From contig JAYKKI010000139.1 of the NCBI GenBank assembly GCA_039881145.1, positions 2,368,501 to 2,432,500 on the forward strand: a DNA stretch of 64,000 nt, given 5' to 3'. The notes beneath the pieces are model-generated. The model had not been told where the DNA came from. It worked only from the letters and a program-made list of their open reading frames with translations, and made no database searches. Of the stretch, positions 24,142-37,459 are shown in pieces. A program made the translations under genes and the position numbers. This DNA is from Druceiella hillmani. Taxonomy: Eukaryota > Arthropoda > Insecta > Lepidoptera > Hepialidae. How positions within the stretch are numbered: position 1 is the first letter of the stretch; every line of letters begins with the position of its first letter.

Positions 24142-25717
24142 ATCATGTGGAACTTATTATCGATTTTCATATAGGGTGTTATCTATTTCTACACAATGTA
24201 ATGTATCTATAATTTCTTAAAAGTGTAGCTCGAGAAACTGACCTCGACACTTCAAGCCTTTTACATGTTCTGAAGAATGTTATAATGGTGGTAAAACTAA
24301 ACTTTTCCTTGTATAAAATTATAATCAATTTAAATTAGTTTTAAACATGATAAATTTATTTTTTTAAATGTTTAACTGAAAATTTTTGCTAATCAAGTTT
24401 CGTGGCCTGCTTTAATTTAAACTGTAGTCAGAAAACTGGCTACCAAATTCTCCGAAATTTATCAACAGAAAGCCACAGAATGGGGTCTTTCGAAAACTGA
24501 AGCAATTAATCGTCTTAGTGGATTGAAAAAACAAATAAACAAATCACGGTTCTCGTCACTTCCTTCGAAATTTATATATTCTTTTTTAAATTGAACTTTT
24601 AACGACTTCTTAATTGTTATTGTATCGTCTTTTCTTAAAGAAACATCGAAGAACGCTTCACGTTTTTATGAAATATCTCGATTTCACATTTAGACCAGGA
24701 GTCACGCAACAAAACTAATAATTTTAATAATTCCGTGTTTACTTACTGCCTATCATTTTACTTTTAGTGGTCAATATATTATTTCGTTGATCCGTATTAT
24801 AACCATCAAGTTCGTGATAAATTTAGTTTTAGAAAAATATATTTGTTTACTTAATTATAACAATGATTTTACTAAAAAATTTCAGATATTAGAAAACTCA
24901 TGGGTTTTCAAATTTGTTCTACAAGTACTTTTTGAAAATTATTTCTTATCTACTTTTTGTGATAACCACAATCGCAACCTTTTTTCCACATAAATTAAAT
25001 ATTTTAGATTACGTTTCAGTGACTTATCTTTTGTGAACCTTTGTATTGACAGTATTATCAAGTACGTGAACAAAATGTTGTAGAAAAAACCTTTTTGCCA
25101 AATATTTAAGTAATTATGCTGAAATACAATATATTGGTAAGTATTATTGTGATATGAAACAGTTTTATTTTTTTATAATTTGTTTGGCAATCCTCATCTA
25201 ATGATAGTTCGCGAGTGATATTTTTAGTTAATTGCTAATTTAATAGTAGCTAATTTAATATAATTTGTAAAGTATAAAACTTATGCGTCATGTACAATTC
25301 ATAAATTACATTAGGATTCCACTAGTTTATACTAAGTACTTCTTAGTATAAACTAATGGAAGTAGTCTTAATACGTATAAATTCAACAAACATTCTTTTA
25401 GAATTCTTTACTTATGGCTTCATGATAGTTGAGAAACAAAATTGTAGTAAATAGCAGAAACACGATGTTTTATATTTTCCACTAAGTGGGAAAGTTGTTA
25501 TGACGTCAGTTTCCAGCGGTCGCAAAATTAACATTATTCATATGCTTCGCGATAATAGAAGCCGGCCTAAAGTTCTCCTTAAATTGAGGTTTGCATTTAA
25601 TATATCATTTATGGCGGCAGTCTTATGTGAAAATCATATATTCTATATTAAACAAAGTTTTGTACATGTGCTGTATACACACATAAGAACAGAACAAAAA
25701 CTTGAAATTAATTTTTG
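24142..25717. other. AT-rich spacer with a small hairpin
   Basis: A 14-bp perfect inverted repeat with a 5-nt loop lies at 25323-25336 and 25342-25355. Short open frames at 24421-24594, 24787-24993 and 25500-25718 have no recognisable domain. Confidence 0.55.
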
Positions 25718-26065
25718 ATAAAGAAATTGACATGGATATTGCTACAGAACTTGAGTTCTTTATATATAAATTAGTTTTATATAGAACTTGAGTTCTTGAT
25801 ACCGAAAATGAACTTAAAGTTAAATTGTTTGATATAAAAATCTATAAGAAAATTGCCACATAACTCGAGTTCATAATATATAAATGAACTTGTTAAAGAA
25901 TTGAAGAAATGGGTTCTTTATAGAGAAAATTAACTTTAAGTTGTTTGAAATAAAAATTAATACCGATAATATTACAGAATTTAGAGTTCAAGATATATAA
26001 ATGAACTTACAATTGAATCTAAGTTCTCGATAGAGAAATGAGCTTGTTACGAAAAATTAACTTTG
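25718..26065. repeat. Diverged tandem array, about 3 copies of a 115-bp unit
   Basis: Units recur at about 115-bp spacing: ATTGCTACAGAACTTGAGTTC (25738-25758), ATTGCCACATAACTCGAGTT (25852) and ATATTACAGAATTTAGAGTT (25969). Each is followed by a TATATAAAT(G)AACTT segment and preceded by an ATAAA(G/A)A(A/T)... segment. The units are diverged and contain internal AACTTGAGTTC palindromes, so this is an old satellite-like duplication. Confidence 0.8.
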
Positions 26066-27549
26066 TTAAGTTTACTTTCGGTACCAATCTTATATTAAAA
26101 AATATTATAAGGACAAAATAAAACAAGTTTTCTATTTACTACTGATTTTCAACTCCAAACGATGGTTAAATATATTGATAATAATATTTATCTTAAAAAA
26201 AAGTGGAACAAACTTCTGAAGACTGCACTCTTCCGTAGAAATTCTTATAAAAAACGGCAAACATAAGTTAGTTGCTGGTTATTCAGGTTTTCCAAAATGC
26301 TTTTACGATTTTAATTTTTTCGATTATATATATAAATAACACTATCTATTTTATCAATTTCAAGGTTCTGGGCATACTAGAAGTGATCGATAGGTTTGGA
26401 TAATCTGTCAGTTAGTGAATGCAAAAACAATGATTTTTTAAATCTATGTCTCGAAACCCGGTAGAGCCACATGCGTTAAATTTTATTCTAAGTATTCAGG
26501 ATTATTTGTAATACTAGAAATATTTGATTTGGATTTTTATTATTTCTTCAATATACAAGGGTTAGAGTAGCTCAAAACGGTTTTTGTAAATAGTGCATGG
26601 TGTACTTGCGGCAGTTTTGTTAGAACTTTGACTACGCACTGCCGTGCACTTAAATAGAGAAATAAGTATAAAAAGACACATATTCCCCTTTAATAACAGA
26701 CTCGTATATAGAATATATAGACGAGTATGCAATTTTAATTTTCATACAACACATCATATGGAATATTCCGAAATAAGCAGACACAGTGACTGCTTATTTC
26801 GGAATATTCCAACTCAGTGCTGTAAATATTTTTATCTAAAACACTAGGTTTCGTTTAAAGTTTCAAAATTTTGGTTATATAAACTCAGTGATAAATTTGT
26901 TTATTAATTAATGTAGTCGTTAAATAAATCGGTGTTTACGATAAATTTAAAAAATAGTTAATATTTCAAGACAAACATACATCTATATTCTATTAAGGTT
27001 ACAAAACGTTATGCGGCTTCCGGTCTGCAAGATATATGACGTATTACTGATTAGTTTCGTAGCAGATGACACAGCGTTACTTGCAGGGATTCACATAGGG
27101 CTGTAGTCACGTGATCAATGCGTGTCTGATTTCAACTGAGGGAGAATGATTTATTTAAACGCAGTAAATGCAAAAAGTTCAGAAGTATTTGTAGAAATTA
27201 AAATTATTTTTATTTTTAATTTATTGCAATTATGATTTAAAATAAATTAGCTACATCCTAAAATCTAGGGTTTGTGTGTATCTCACAAGTGACAATTTTT
27301 TTTTTAACCAGTTATTTATCGGAGATATTGAGTTTTTATGATGCAATAGAAGCTACGATATGCTGTAAGTAATAAATCAGTTATCGTTTCAACTTAATTT
27401 CTTAGAAATATGTTAGAATATCTCTTGCGCAGTCTTTAATTTTCCAATTTGGGGGTAATTTTACATCGTCTTCACCAATCATTGTCTCCAATCTAAAGTA
27501 ATCTTGAAACTCAAGTCGTTTGGTGACAAACGTTTCAAGTTTGTAATTT
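26066..27549. other. AT-rich spacer holding one perfect hairpin
   Basis: Apart from the hairpin at 26759-26811, no gene or repeat is supported. A patch at 27000-27130 is GC-richer but motif-free. Confidence 0.55.
26759..26811. repeat. Perfect 22-bp hairpin, 9-nt loop
   Basis: Arms 26759-26780 and 26790-26811 are exact reverse complements over 22 bp (GGAATATTCCGAAATAAGCA within the left arm). The loop is ACACAGTGA. The arm itself contains the palindrome GGAATATTCC. Confidence 0.97.
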
Positions 27550-27681
27550 ATGTGTGTATACACATGCATATGTATATATACATGTATATACAAATATATA
27601 TAAATATATATATATCTATATATATATATATATATATATATTTACATATACATATATGTTTGTGTATTCGTGTACATATAT
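27550..27681. repeat. TA-rich alternating microsatellite
   Basis: Mixed TA, CA and TG dinucleotides grading into (AT)n and back. Overlapping open frames on both strands reflect the repeat. Confidence 0.93.
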
Positions 27682-28764
27682 TACGAACACTCTTAATGTT
27701 GATGGTGAACTTTAAGATTTGCCTGCTAAATTTAACCGCAATATATTGACGAAAAATGTAAAACTTTCGAAAAAGATGAAGAAAATAAAATTAATACCAA
27801 TTCTAAACCAATATATTATAAAAAAATAGTCTTATAAAACAAATTGTTGGTAAATTAAAACTAATATAATTTTGTGCTTCAACAATGACACTATTATATT
27901 TTAGTTGAAATTTATGCTAAGCAAATATCACAATGTGGGAAAAATTAATAAAATACAATTATTTTATGACTATTTCAATAAACTATACAAAAAAGGCAAC
28001 AGAAATATAATAATATGTTCTACCTAAAAATTTAAAAATTGTTAGTTCAAATTAAATTTTTAATCCTTGGCTTTGGGTAATCTTAATTTTAGTCGAACAC
28101 AATTGGTTCTTGAAAAAAATTGTCGCAAAGTTAACATATATACATACATACACACGCACGGGTAGGCGCATGTTATATATTTGGAAGAACTTCGGACAGA
28201 ACTCAGATATTAGGTATTTTTTTAATTCCTTATTAGAAAAAACGCACTAAACTGCATCTGAAGCAGAGTATATAGCTATTAATTGCGCATATTGGGACAT
28301 ACTGTCGATTATAATATAAGGTGCTTTATAACTTATTCAAATTACATTTTGCTTTGGCGCTTTTTACGTCTATAATTCCGATAATAACCTTTCATTGGGG
28401 CAATTCAAAATATAGGGCTTTTATTATTTTGGTACTTCATCTCCTTCCATCTTTTCATTGCTAACCAAGACGACGAATGAAGTAAAAAAAAATTGAGTAC
28501 TGGTCACCGCAAGAATAAAACTATTTGGATATACACTGATTAATAGGGTGGGTCAATATACTCTCTTTCTTATATAAAATAGGACTGTCCTATATCTATA
28601 GTATACAATTTCTTTGTCAAAGAGCTTCTGAGTAAAACAGCGGTGGCGCTCACTTTTCTCAGTATCTACAAACCTTGACGTGGTAATAATGTACTTTAGA
28701 TGAAATTGTTTAATTAATGAACTTGCCTCAAACTTTCAAAATTGTCCCAAATATATTTGTGTAT

Positions 28765-28766
<2 letters not shown>
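27682..28766. other. AT-rich spacer, no gene seen
   Basis: No feature is supported. A short CA-rich tract occurs near 28140-28160. Confidence 0.6.
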
Positions 28767-28818
<52 letters not shown>

Positions 28819-28821
28819 TAT
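28767..28821. repeat. (TA)n followed by (CA)n microsatellite
   Basis: About 35 bp of TA passing directly into about 18 bp of CA. Confidence 0.97.
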
Positions 28822-31800
28822 GCTTCAGCTCTGGTGTTTGCAGCAATTGCAACACATCATTTTTAGTAAACATACAGTATAGGTAATTGGATTATCCTCT
28901 AAAATTGAACTGAATACCGAATATCTAAAAGTTATTTGAAAATTTAGTTATTCGATCTGAAATTGAATATATACCTTTGGTAATCACTTATTGAATATAT
29001 GAATGTGTGGCTATACTAATTAATTAATATAATTAGAAATAAATAAAAAAATTAAGAAAAAATTAATATGGGGGAACTACATGGTAACGCAGCAATATTA
29101 ATCTTTTATTAAGAGTATTTTTTTTTATTTCAGGCATTCTTTCTAGATGCCGGCTTCAAAATACACTTTTTCCATAAACTGCTTCCCTACAAATTTAGTA
29201 CGCAATCGTGTTCTTTACTCTTCATCTGCTTGCGTTATAATTAATTTTTCTTCTCTTAACTACCGTATTATTAAAGCAATGTCAGGAAGTGTATGTTTTA
29301 TTTAGGAAATCTGTTCGTATCCTGTTTGATCCAAACTGTGTATTGGTTTGCCGTTTCATATTAAATAGTCGGGCCAATGAAGCGGCAAAATGTATAAAAC
29401 TCCTTAATTCTAAAGACTATTTTAGATTTTAATGGATTATAAAAGTTTCGAAATAATAGATCATTTGAAACTAAAAATTGTTTTAAATTAATATCAACCT
29501 GGGAGGGAGAGGAAATATTTGTTTTTTCAAGTTTTTCAACAAAAATCGTGATAATTCCAAGAAAAAACTTTTTTTCGTTATGTTTAATCCAAAAGGAAAT
29601 GTTTTTATTGAAACTAGTGCAAAAAGTAATTGTTAAGTTAGTTCATCACTAATATATTCAAACTTTGCTCTGCTTTAAGAACGTGCACAACGAAATAGAA
29701 ATTGTTCTTTTGTTATCGAGTTACACCGTACTAGATAGCGCCTAGCTGCTATAGAAATTGATGGAAAAATGTCAGATATTTTGGCCTTTTTTCTATTTCT
29801 GCTGTTTATGTTACATTCAATTTTCGTGTGTTTTTCGGATCAAACGCATGTTTCATGAGGTGGCCACTGTAAAATTTTGGTGTTTAAATATACTTACTGA
29901 TCAGTGAAAATATTAAAAGAAAACATAAAATGTAAGAATCGAATTTTCTCGATCTCTTCTTTTAAGAATCAATTCAGCAAATGATGTGTAGGTGTAAATT
30001 ATTATCAGCCGTACTTCATAGATATTTTAAAGCAGAGTATGATAATAAAAAGAACTCTTGACCCACAATTTAAGGTAGATAAAGTTATGGAGAAATACAG
30101 AATTTTATCCATGAATATACAGATTTTCAGTTTTCTCTAAAACGATTGTGACGCTTTAATTAATGATTCATCTGTTCCTCTAACGGTTAAAAATAGATTA
30201 GTGTAATAAATAAAATTTGAATAAATTATTTAATATTAGCAACTTTAAGCAATTCAATTAATGTCCCATGTTTATAATAATTTCATAATGCCAACTAATT
30301 TCATAACGGTTAACTATTTGATGAAAAATCCAGTTTATATCAAAATAATTCAAGTCACAAAAAAATGTTCTCGTCAATCTATGAATTTGGCTGAAAACTA
30401 AAAACAATTTTTAACTCAGGAACCAGCAAAAATAAGTGAACATACGTTGGGGTTTTCGGATGTAGAGAATATTAAGGCCTATCCGAAACACCCAATACCC
30501 TCCATGGTTTTATTTGACATTATTTTTTAGACACCTATATATGTACGATTTCTTCATCATCTTAGGACGAATATTTAAAAAAATCCTATTTAAAATATAT
30601 TGTTTATAAAAATGTTTAGTAAATGTTGACTTAATTTAAAACTTTTTATAATGATAAAAATTAATGGCCTTCACTTTTCCAAATGAAGTCGAAATGAATG
30701 TGACAAAACTAATTTGTTCTATATACGGCGTGATTATTATTGAAACGATATAGATATTTACATGTTTTCCCATTTCCCAAAATATTATACAAAAAAAGCC
30801 ATTAAGGAAAACCATCAAAATTGAAACTGTACTTGAGGATGAAGGAGTAAAAACCTCCATTGAATCCGCTTATAATGCTTTCGATTAAATTATACTGGTT
30901 GATTTTTTCCCATTATAAAAATGTTCATACTCAACGATTTCTAAAATATGCTTCTCTAACTCGACCACCATTAGTACAACAAGTTTTAAATTGTGCGTAA
31001 GATCTACCTAACCTTAGTATGACTTTACAGTGACACCATATGGACTAACTTCAATATGCATCTAAGTACCAATTCCGAACCAATAGTTTAGTCGAATATT
31101 TTAGTATTTGACTGGATCGTATGCCGAATATTCACTATTCGATTTAATACGAAATATATTATTCCTTGCAACTTTTATATATCTAGACATTAATTTTTTC
31201 ATATCTTTCTTTTATTAAATAGTTCATATTAATTATTCATAGTCAACCACTGCAATATCTTTTTGAACTGTAAGCAACATATTTTCGCAATAAATCCTTC
31301 ATTTGTGTAATTAATCTTCTAATTTTTCATAAATTAAACTGAAGTAAATAACTAAATACTATATACATAAGTTCTTCTGGCAGTAAAGAAGAAACACCAG
31401 CTTACTTTATTGTAATACGTAAAGTCATGGATGGAGTATGCATGACACCGAAATACACAATTTTATTATAATAGCGCCTAAGTTTTATCCTCATAAACAT
31501 CCTTAAATATTTCCGATGGAATTTGGATTTCATCTCTTTGTAATTCATTAAAATGAAAATATAAATTTTCCTCAAAGGCTTCGCTTGTATTTGATATTGT
31601 TAAATATCATTAATAACATAATATTGAGGAAATAATTTCACAAAGCCACTTTATATAATTACGAACTTTACTAATTGACGTTTTGGTAAAATTATATGAA
31701 TTGGACGCGCGGAGTTAGGGAATAAAGTAATTACCGTTATTACGTGAGATCACTTTACTTCAAGTTATTTTATGCTTTCATATGATAATAAATTTATAAA

Positions 31801-34019
31801 TGATGTATCGGTTTAGTTCTCTTCATACTGTGTAGCAAAATGTAAATACAAAAATATTTGATATTTATTTATTTTGTGAGAATAAAGGAAAGCCATTATC
31901 AATCTCATAAGAAAAAGTCATTGTGCCGTTTAAATTTAATTAAAAAAAAATTATTTTCATTGAAATAAGTCCCTTTGAAAATTATGATAACTTGGAGAAC
32001 AAACCAGCGTAAATGAATGTACTTATTTTCGTGTTTTTTGATTAATAAGATGGATATCTGGATTTTTGTTACTAACGGTTTTATATTCTGATGTTATGAA
32101 CGCAACAATACGCTTTTCTTTAAGTCGTTTTCGTTATTAACGAATAATACGCACTTAAGGAATGTAAATTTGTTTGCGTCATTCGACATATTCAAACGAA
32201 CTTTCAGGAAAATAGTAGAAGGATCTGCATGAAGTTTCTTAAAATGTAAACATAATTTTTTTCCCGTCATCGACATATTTCAAGATATTAATACCGACAA
32301 AAATTTCTAAAAGATTTTTGTTAAACAAATAATTTTAAGGGCAGAAACGTACCTCTTTAAACATTCGATAAAAAAGTCGCTTTACAAAAAATTGACCCCT
32401 CTTAATCTTCAGACGTAGCCCACGAAATGAAAATTAATATCTTTGAAATAAATTTCTTATGGCGCCCATCAGAATGAAGAAATATATGCGAGTATAGTAG
32501 TATAATTTACAGGAAGAAACATTATTTCAGTTATAATATAACGTACAGGATAAAAATATGGTGCATTGAAGTTGTTGCACACCAAAATGCGGCGTTGCTA
32601 TCCAAATATTAATGAGTATGATTAGAAAATATCGGTTTCCATATGCGGTATTTTGTAAATACGTGCTTCGTGGGAATTATATTTACTATGATGATAAGTT
32701 ACTATGATGAATTAATGTTGAAAGCAAAAAAATATTTGTTTACTGACAAATAGATTAATTCTCCATGTCGAATGCGGAAATTAAGAAATGTTACAGATAA
32801 TTTTTGGCTTCTATTCTTGAGGAGAATACGAAAAACATTCTCCCTGCGCCAATTAACAAATACTAGTGTGTCGTAAATATATCTGTAGTTATATAGAAAA
32901 TTTTAAGATTGCGTTCCACTCTATTAATTTCTGATATAGGTAACGAAAATATATTTTTTTTACATCAATTCTTTTGCTTGAAACTTATATCCAGGGCAAT
33001 TTTTTTTCATTTGAATGAATTTTTCACACTAATTTCATACGTTTTCTTACTTGATTCATTTTATTTAATGTAGATTATTGTTATAAAGTAATCACTGGTG
33101 TCGATAATATATATTGGATATATTATAAATAACATACATGGTCGATTAAGTAGGATACAAATACAAGCCTGTAATGAGTATAAACAAATCATTGAAACGA
33201 AAAATGCAGAGAACCGTACGATTTTTATTTTATTGTATTTAGCATATAATCTCTATTGTTCGAAATAGGATAAAAAAATAATAGAAATACAATATATACA
33301 ATAACGGTATTTTTTTCTTTTTTCCTTTCGAAATATAGTTTTTAGAGTAACTATAATTTATTCGATTTTATTACAAAAATGACAAAATTTAAAATCGTGA
33401 AATATATATATTTGTTCAGTATAAAGATTGTGATTACTTAAAGCCCAAAGTAAATGTTGAGTTTACAAGTTTAATACACAAATAAGTGAAAAAAACTCTT
33501 TAAGTTATATTACAGTAAAGAGTAGAGAAATAAAAAAAAACTAATTTAATAATGATTCGCACTATCGGTTCAAATTGATGACATTGATGTAAATATCAAT
33601 ATACGGTCAAAGGGATATTATGTCAAATAGAAACGGCATCGCCAATTCATGTGCACCAACTATTGCAATTGAAGAAAATTAAGTCGTCGGTCACAAGACC
33701 GTCTGTATATGACCTGTGGCGTATAGCTTATTTTATACCTTTTTAATTGAAGCTGTGTTGTAGCGTATAGCTTATTTTTTAAATTTTTAAATGAATTTAA
33801 AGAGAAAAACATTTTCTGTGCTCAAATTACTTCGACTTTATGTAAAGTAATAGAAAAAGTGACTTTATAAATAAATTATTTAATAATTTTATTTCATATG
33901 AACATGCAAAAATACCGTCTTGTGCGATGTGAAAATAAATTCTGTCTCTGAACTGAGTAAAAATTAAAGAGTAACATTGTCCAGGCTGGCATTAGAATAT
34001 TTTCATTTTATTATCTTAA
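28822..34019. other. AT-rich spacer, no gene seen
   Basis: This is the longest stretch with nothing identifiable. Possible splice-acceptor-like tracts (for example a T-run ending in CAG at 29133) are followed only by short frames. An imperfect 44-bp tandem duplication sharing GCGTATAGCTTATTTT starts at 33719 and 33763. Overlapping opposed frames at 30636-30888 contain a stop and no motif. Confidence 0.55.
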
Positions 34020-34127
34020 AAATATTGATAAATATAATAATAGAAGTACAATATTGATAAATATAATTTGAATGTACAAGTAATAATAGAAGTACAATAT
34101 TGATAAATATAATTTGAATGTACAAGT
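34020..34127. repeat. 46-bp tandem duplication
   Basis: Two essentially identical 46-bp units start at 34036 and 34082 (AATAATAGAAGTACAATATT...). The segment just upstream repeats the AATATTGATAAATAT part. The near-perfect identity suggests recent slippage. Confidence 0.95.
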
Positions 34128-34904
34128 GAGACATATTTTTCAAAACTCTTGTCTCTTGTGTTAACAATGATACTTAAATACAATCGGTACAAATAAACGC
34201 AGTAATAAATTAAAATTTTTCTTTTATTTTTCCCGTTTCTATTCCATGCATTTTATCAACGCCGTAGTTGTCGGTATTGATAAAACGATTATGCAAGAAC
34301 TGGCGATAAAAAGATTGATATTAAAAAAATAAAATGTATTTTAAAACGTTTAAACAATTTACAGTGCTTTAAAACTATCCGTCTACATATCAGTACATAT
34401 CTACAGAACGTTTTCGATATTCGTTTACCGTGTTCCCGTATTTTATATTGTTTCAGTTTGAAATGTTTGTTTATTACTTTAGTACAAAATAGGTAAATTG
34501 CAGGATTTATAGAAACATAAGGACTCAGTCAGGATCACATTAATATTCTATTTATCCATATAAAAATCGCGAATTATCGACGACGACTCTGTTGTAATCT
34601 ATTTTAAAGGTATTAGTAAGTTATCTTGAATAAGGTTATGTTTTCGTGTTTTCTTTATCGATAGAAAAAAATACGTTTATAATTGTTCTCCAACTGTTTG
34701 AAAAACTAATCAAACATTTGACAGAGTAAATTCAAATTGGTTATTCGAAATCTTTAAGACAATGTCAAATTGTTTGCATATAAATCAAATAATTATTATT
34801 TGCAAAGATAAATGTATAGAAGATTTGTCGATTTTCTTGACTAACGAAAGGCAGTGGTTTCAAAAATTATTTCATAAATTAGTTACTTTAAAGTTCTTCA
34901 GCCA
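34128..34904. other. AT-rich spacer, no gene seen
   Basis: No supported feature. Confidence 0.6.
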
Positions 34905-34975
34905 CACGCGCGTGCGCACGCGCACCTCACGCATACCCACACGTACACGCGGCCACACGCACACACAGATATATG
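34905..34975. repeat. Alternating purine-pyrimidine CA/CG tract
   Basis: CACACGCGCGTGCGCACGCG begins at 34903 and passes into a run of CACG/CACA dinucleotides. It is the most GC-rich patch for many kilobases and the type of sequence that can adopt Z-DNA under supercoiling. It appears to be a degenerate microsatellite, not a coding element. Confidence 0.85.
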
Positions 34976-36159
34976 CGTAATAGGATTTTCAACTGATAAG
35001 GTACTGCTGTTTTATTAGTGTGCAAAATCTTTTCGCACTACTAAAGTTCTTATCCTTGAAATACGCTGAACTAATTATTTCTAAGATGTTACCTTACAAT
35101 ATTTGTTATTCCTGTAGTTTTAATATTCAACTCAGCACTTCTTAACAAACTAGCAATAAATTTTAATAATATACAAAATGGAAGATACTGCTCGCAATAA
35201 TTAAAAACGTAACATGTGTGTAAGTATGTGTCTCTTTCACATATAGGCTGTCCCAAAAAATATATGCGTTGGCGATTTTTAATCACTTAACTACTCGAAC
35301 CCATGAATATTTTATATTTACTTTTTCAATTTTAAGTTTATCTGTATAGTAGTTTTGAGTTATTGAATTGAAAGACAGATGGATAAATACACATTTATTT
35401 TGCTTTTAAGTTTTCCCGTTATTCCGGTACCTTACTCATAAGTATATTTACAAAACCAACGCAAAGAGAAATTGGTATTAAAAAAATAATGTATGAAAAC
35501 ACATCATTACAAGGCGGCAATACTGAAATTTACATATTTATTGAAATAAAACTATTTATTCAATAAATTACAAAGAATATGGTTTAAAAACGGTTATTAA
35601 CCGATGGTAAGATAGCATATATTTTTAATAGGCAATCCGGCATTTTTTCACAGTTTTCAGGATAAACGTACTCACAAGAATCAAGATCTCAACTGAACCG
35701 AAACTGTGGTAACTTTGCCATTTAGCACCGAAGTAATATAAGTCTATAAGTGTTCGTCCATGTGTATGGCTATTAATTATTTTGTCGTTTTTTCTTAGTT
35801 TTGCCTGATTTTTTCGATAATAAAGTCAAAAATACACTTACGAAGTCAATAAGGAAAATAGAAATTGCTGGTATTTGGAAAAGTGCAAGTGCTATCTCGC
35901 TTGTACAATAACTAAAGTTGACCATCTATTTACTATATGATCTGTGGTAAAGAACGTCGTAATTGTATTAAAGTATAGGTTAGTTGTATAATAACACTTC
36001 TACGTCCTTATGCCGGTTAATTATTTAACAGCGTGTCACGTAAAATAATTGACAAAAATTTGATGTTGCCCTTCATAGAAATATTTCTTATGAAGAATGG
36101 TACTCTCAAAATATTATATACTATGTTATATAACGGACATTTTACGTACTTTAATTATA
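34976..36159. other. AT-rich spacer, no gene seen
   Basis: No supported feature. Confidence 0.6.
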
Positions 36160-36292
36160 TGCAACGCGTGCGTATGCCTTGAATATAATTAATGCACATA
36201 AACATGCACAAGCGTTGCATACGCATACGATTACGCACACCCACACGTATACGTACGTATACAATACGTATGCACAAACACACACCCGTTCG
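36160..36292. repeat. Degenerate CG/CA/TA alternating tract
   Basis: A second purine-pyrimidine alternating stretch with repeated ACGCAT, ACGTAT and CACA units, including TACGTACGTATAC. It is comparable to the tract at 34.9 kb but more AT-rich. Confidence 0.75.
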
Positions 36293-37372
36293 GTTATTTT
36301 TATTTTCAAATTTTAATACTCATTTACTGCCTCAGTATAAATTGTCCTTGAAATTTATTTTTTGAATTGTTACAGTATAATTAGTAACAATACTTTCTTT
36401 AGTTCTATTGTCGCACGAAAGAAAAACTGTAACAAAATAAATACACGAAAATTTTAATGAAAATAATTCCCAAGTAGATTACTTATTTTACACATATATG
36501 TTTATAGTAATATTGCAGTAACCTTACCCAGTTTCTTTCCTCATTCCCTAAAAAAACAGTAAGATTAATATTCTTTCAGCCATAAACTGAACACGTGATA
36601 AAGTTTAAGAGCCTAAGCGAGAATAAAAACGTCCATAATTGAGCCAAAATTTTGGATAGCTCATTCAGGTAAGATGACGTTTTACCTTTTCCCATTTTAA
36701 GGAGCGAGCTAACCTCCGTGCCTTATGTTCAACGTTATGAGATCAATGTACAGATCATTAACTTTAAAGTCATTGCATAAATTATTTCAAGTCACGGATG
36801 AGTCGTGCCTGTGAATGGTTTTAATGGCATTTTCGATCAGATGAGTGATGTACCTTATAAATACATCACTGAAAATTATGTAACTGAGCTATGTAAAGCG
36901 TATTTTGTATTATTAATCGGTCATAATGGGTAAGCTTTCAAATAATACATACGGTGAGTGCACAATATTGGCACTGTAAATGTCCGTAATTACCTGTCAT
37001 CTTTCAAGCAAACTAAAATGGTTCTGGTTCCCTGTTAATGTAATTATTCAATTCATGATTATAAAATCATCTAGTGTACATAGGAATTGGATTGAGAATG
37101 TGTAGCCATCTATATTTACTGAAATGTTTGATGCAATTTAAATGAATTGATTTTGTTTAATTCAAGGCATGTACTTAAAATATATTAGTATTTGACAAAC
37201 TACATGTTAAATATTAGAGAGTCGTAATGCAGTCCAATCTGGTATTATAATACATCTCATTATCAATAAAATGGAGTTTATAAATCAATAAGTCTCCTGT
37301 GAATAAAACGGAATCATATTGGAAATGACTAGGCGTTTGGAGACGCACAGAATCAAAAAATGATGTGAAAAT
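36293..37372. other. AT-rich spacer, no gene seen
   Basis: No supported feature. Confidence 0.6.
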
Positions 37373-37459
37373 AAATAATACATGACGGGTAAGTTAACTA
37401 GCGCCATCTACCCCGAAGTAGATACCGCTAGGTTTAAATATTTCCATAATGTATTATTT
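37373..37459. repeat. Nested imperfect foldback, 87 bp
   Basis: Outer arms AAATAATACAT (37373-37383) and ATGTATTATTT (37449-37459) are perfect over 11 bp. Inside, a TAGCG...ATCTAC arm pairs with GTAGAT...CGCTA with small bulges around a CCCGAA loop. It may be a decayed foldback or MITE-like element. Confidence 0.75.

Noticed and set aside
23968..24174. Reading frames over (AT)n arrays giving IYIYIY proteins (also at 27.5, 40.2, 45.7, 49.0, 49.9 and 54.6 kb)
   Set aside because: Alternating TA cannot create a stop in the ATA/TAT frames. These are microsatellite artefacts, not genes.
24421..24594. Protein-like short frame (LATKFSEIYQQKATEWGLSK)
   Set aside because: No family recognised and length at chance level. 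The appealing composition alone is not evidence.
30664..30888. Plus frame with one stop, lysine- and glutamate-rich
   Set aside because: It is interrupted, shares the region with an opposed frame, and has no motif.
35280..35300. tRNA B-box-like CTCGAACCCATG (minus strand)
   Set aside because: No A box or foldable cloverleaf at the right distance.
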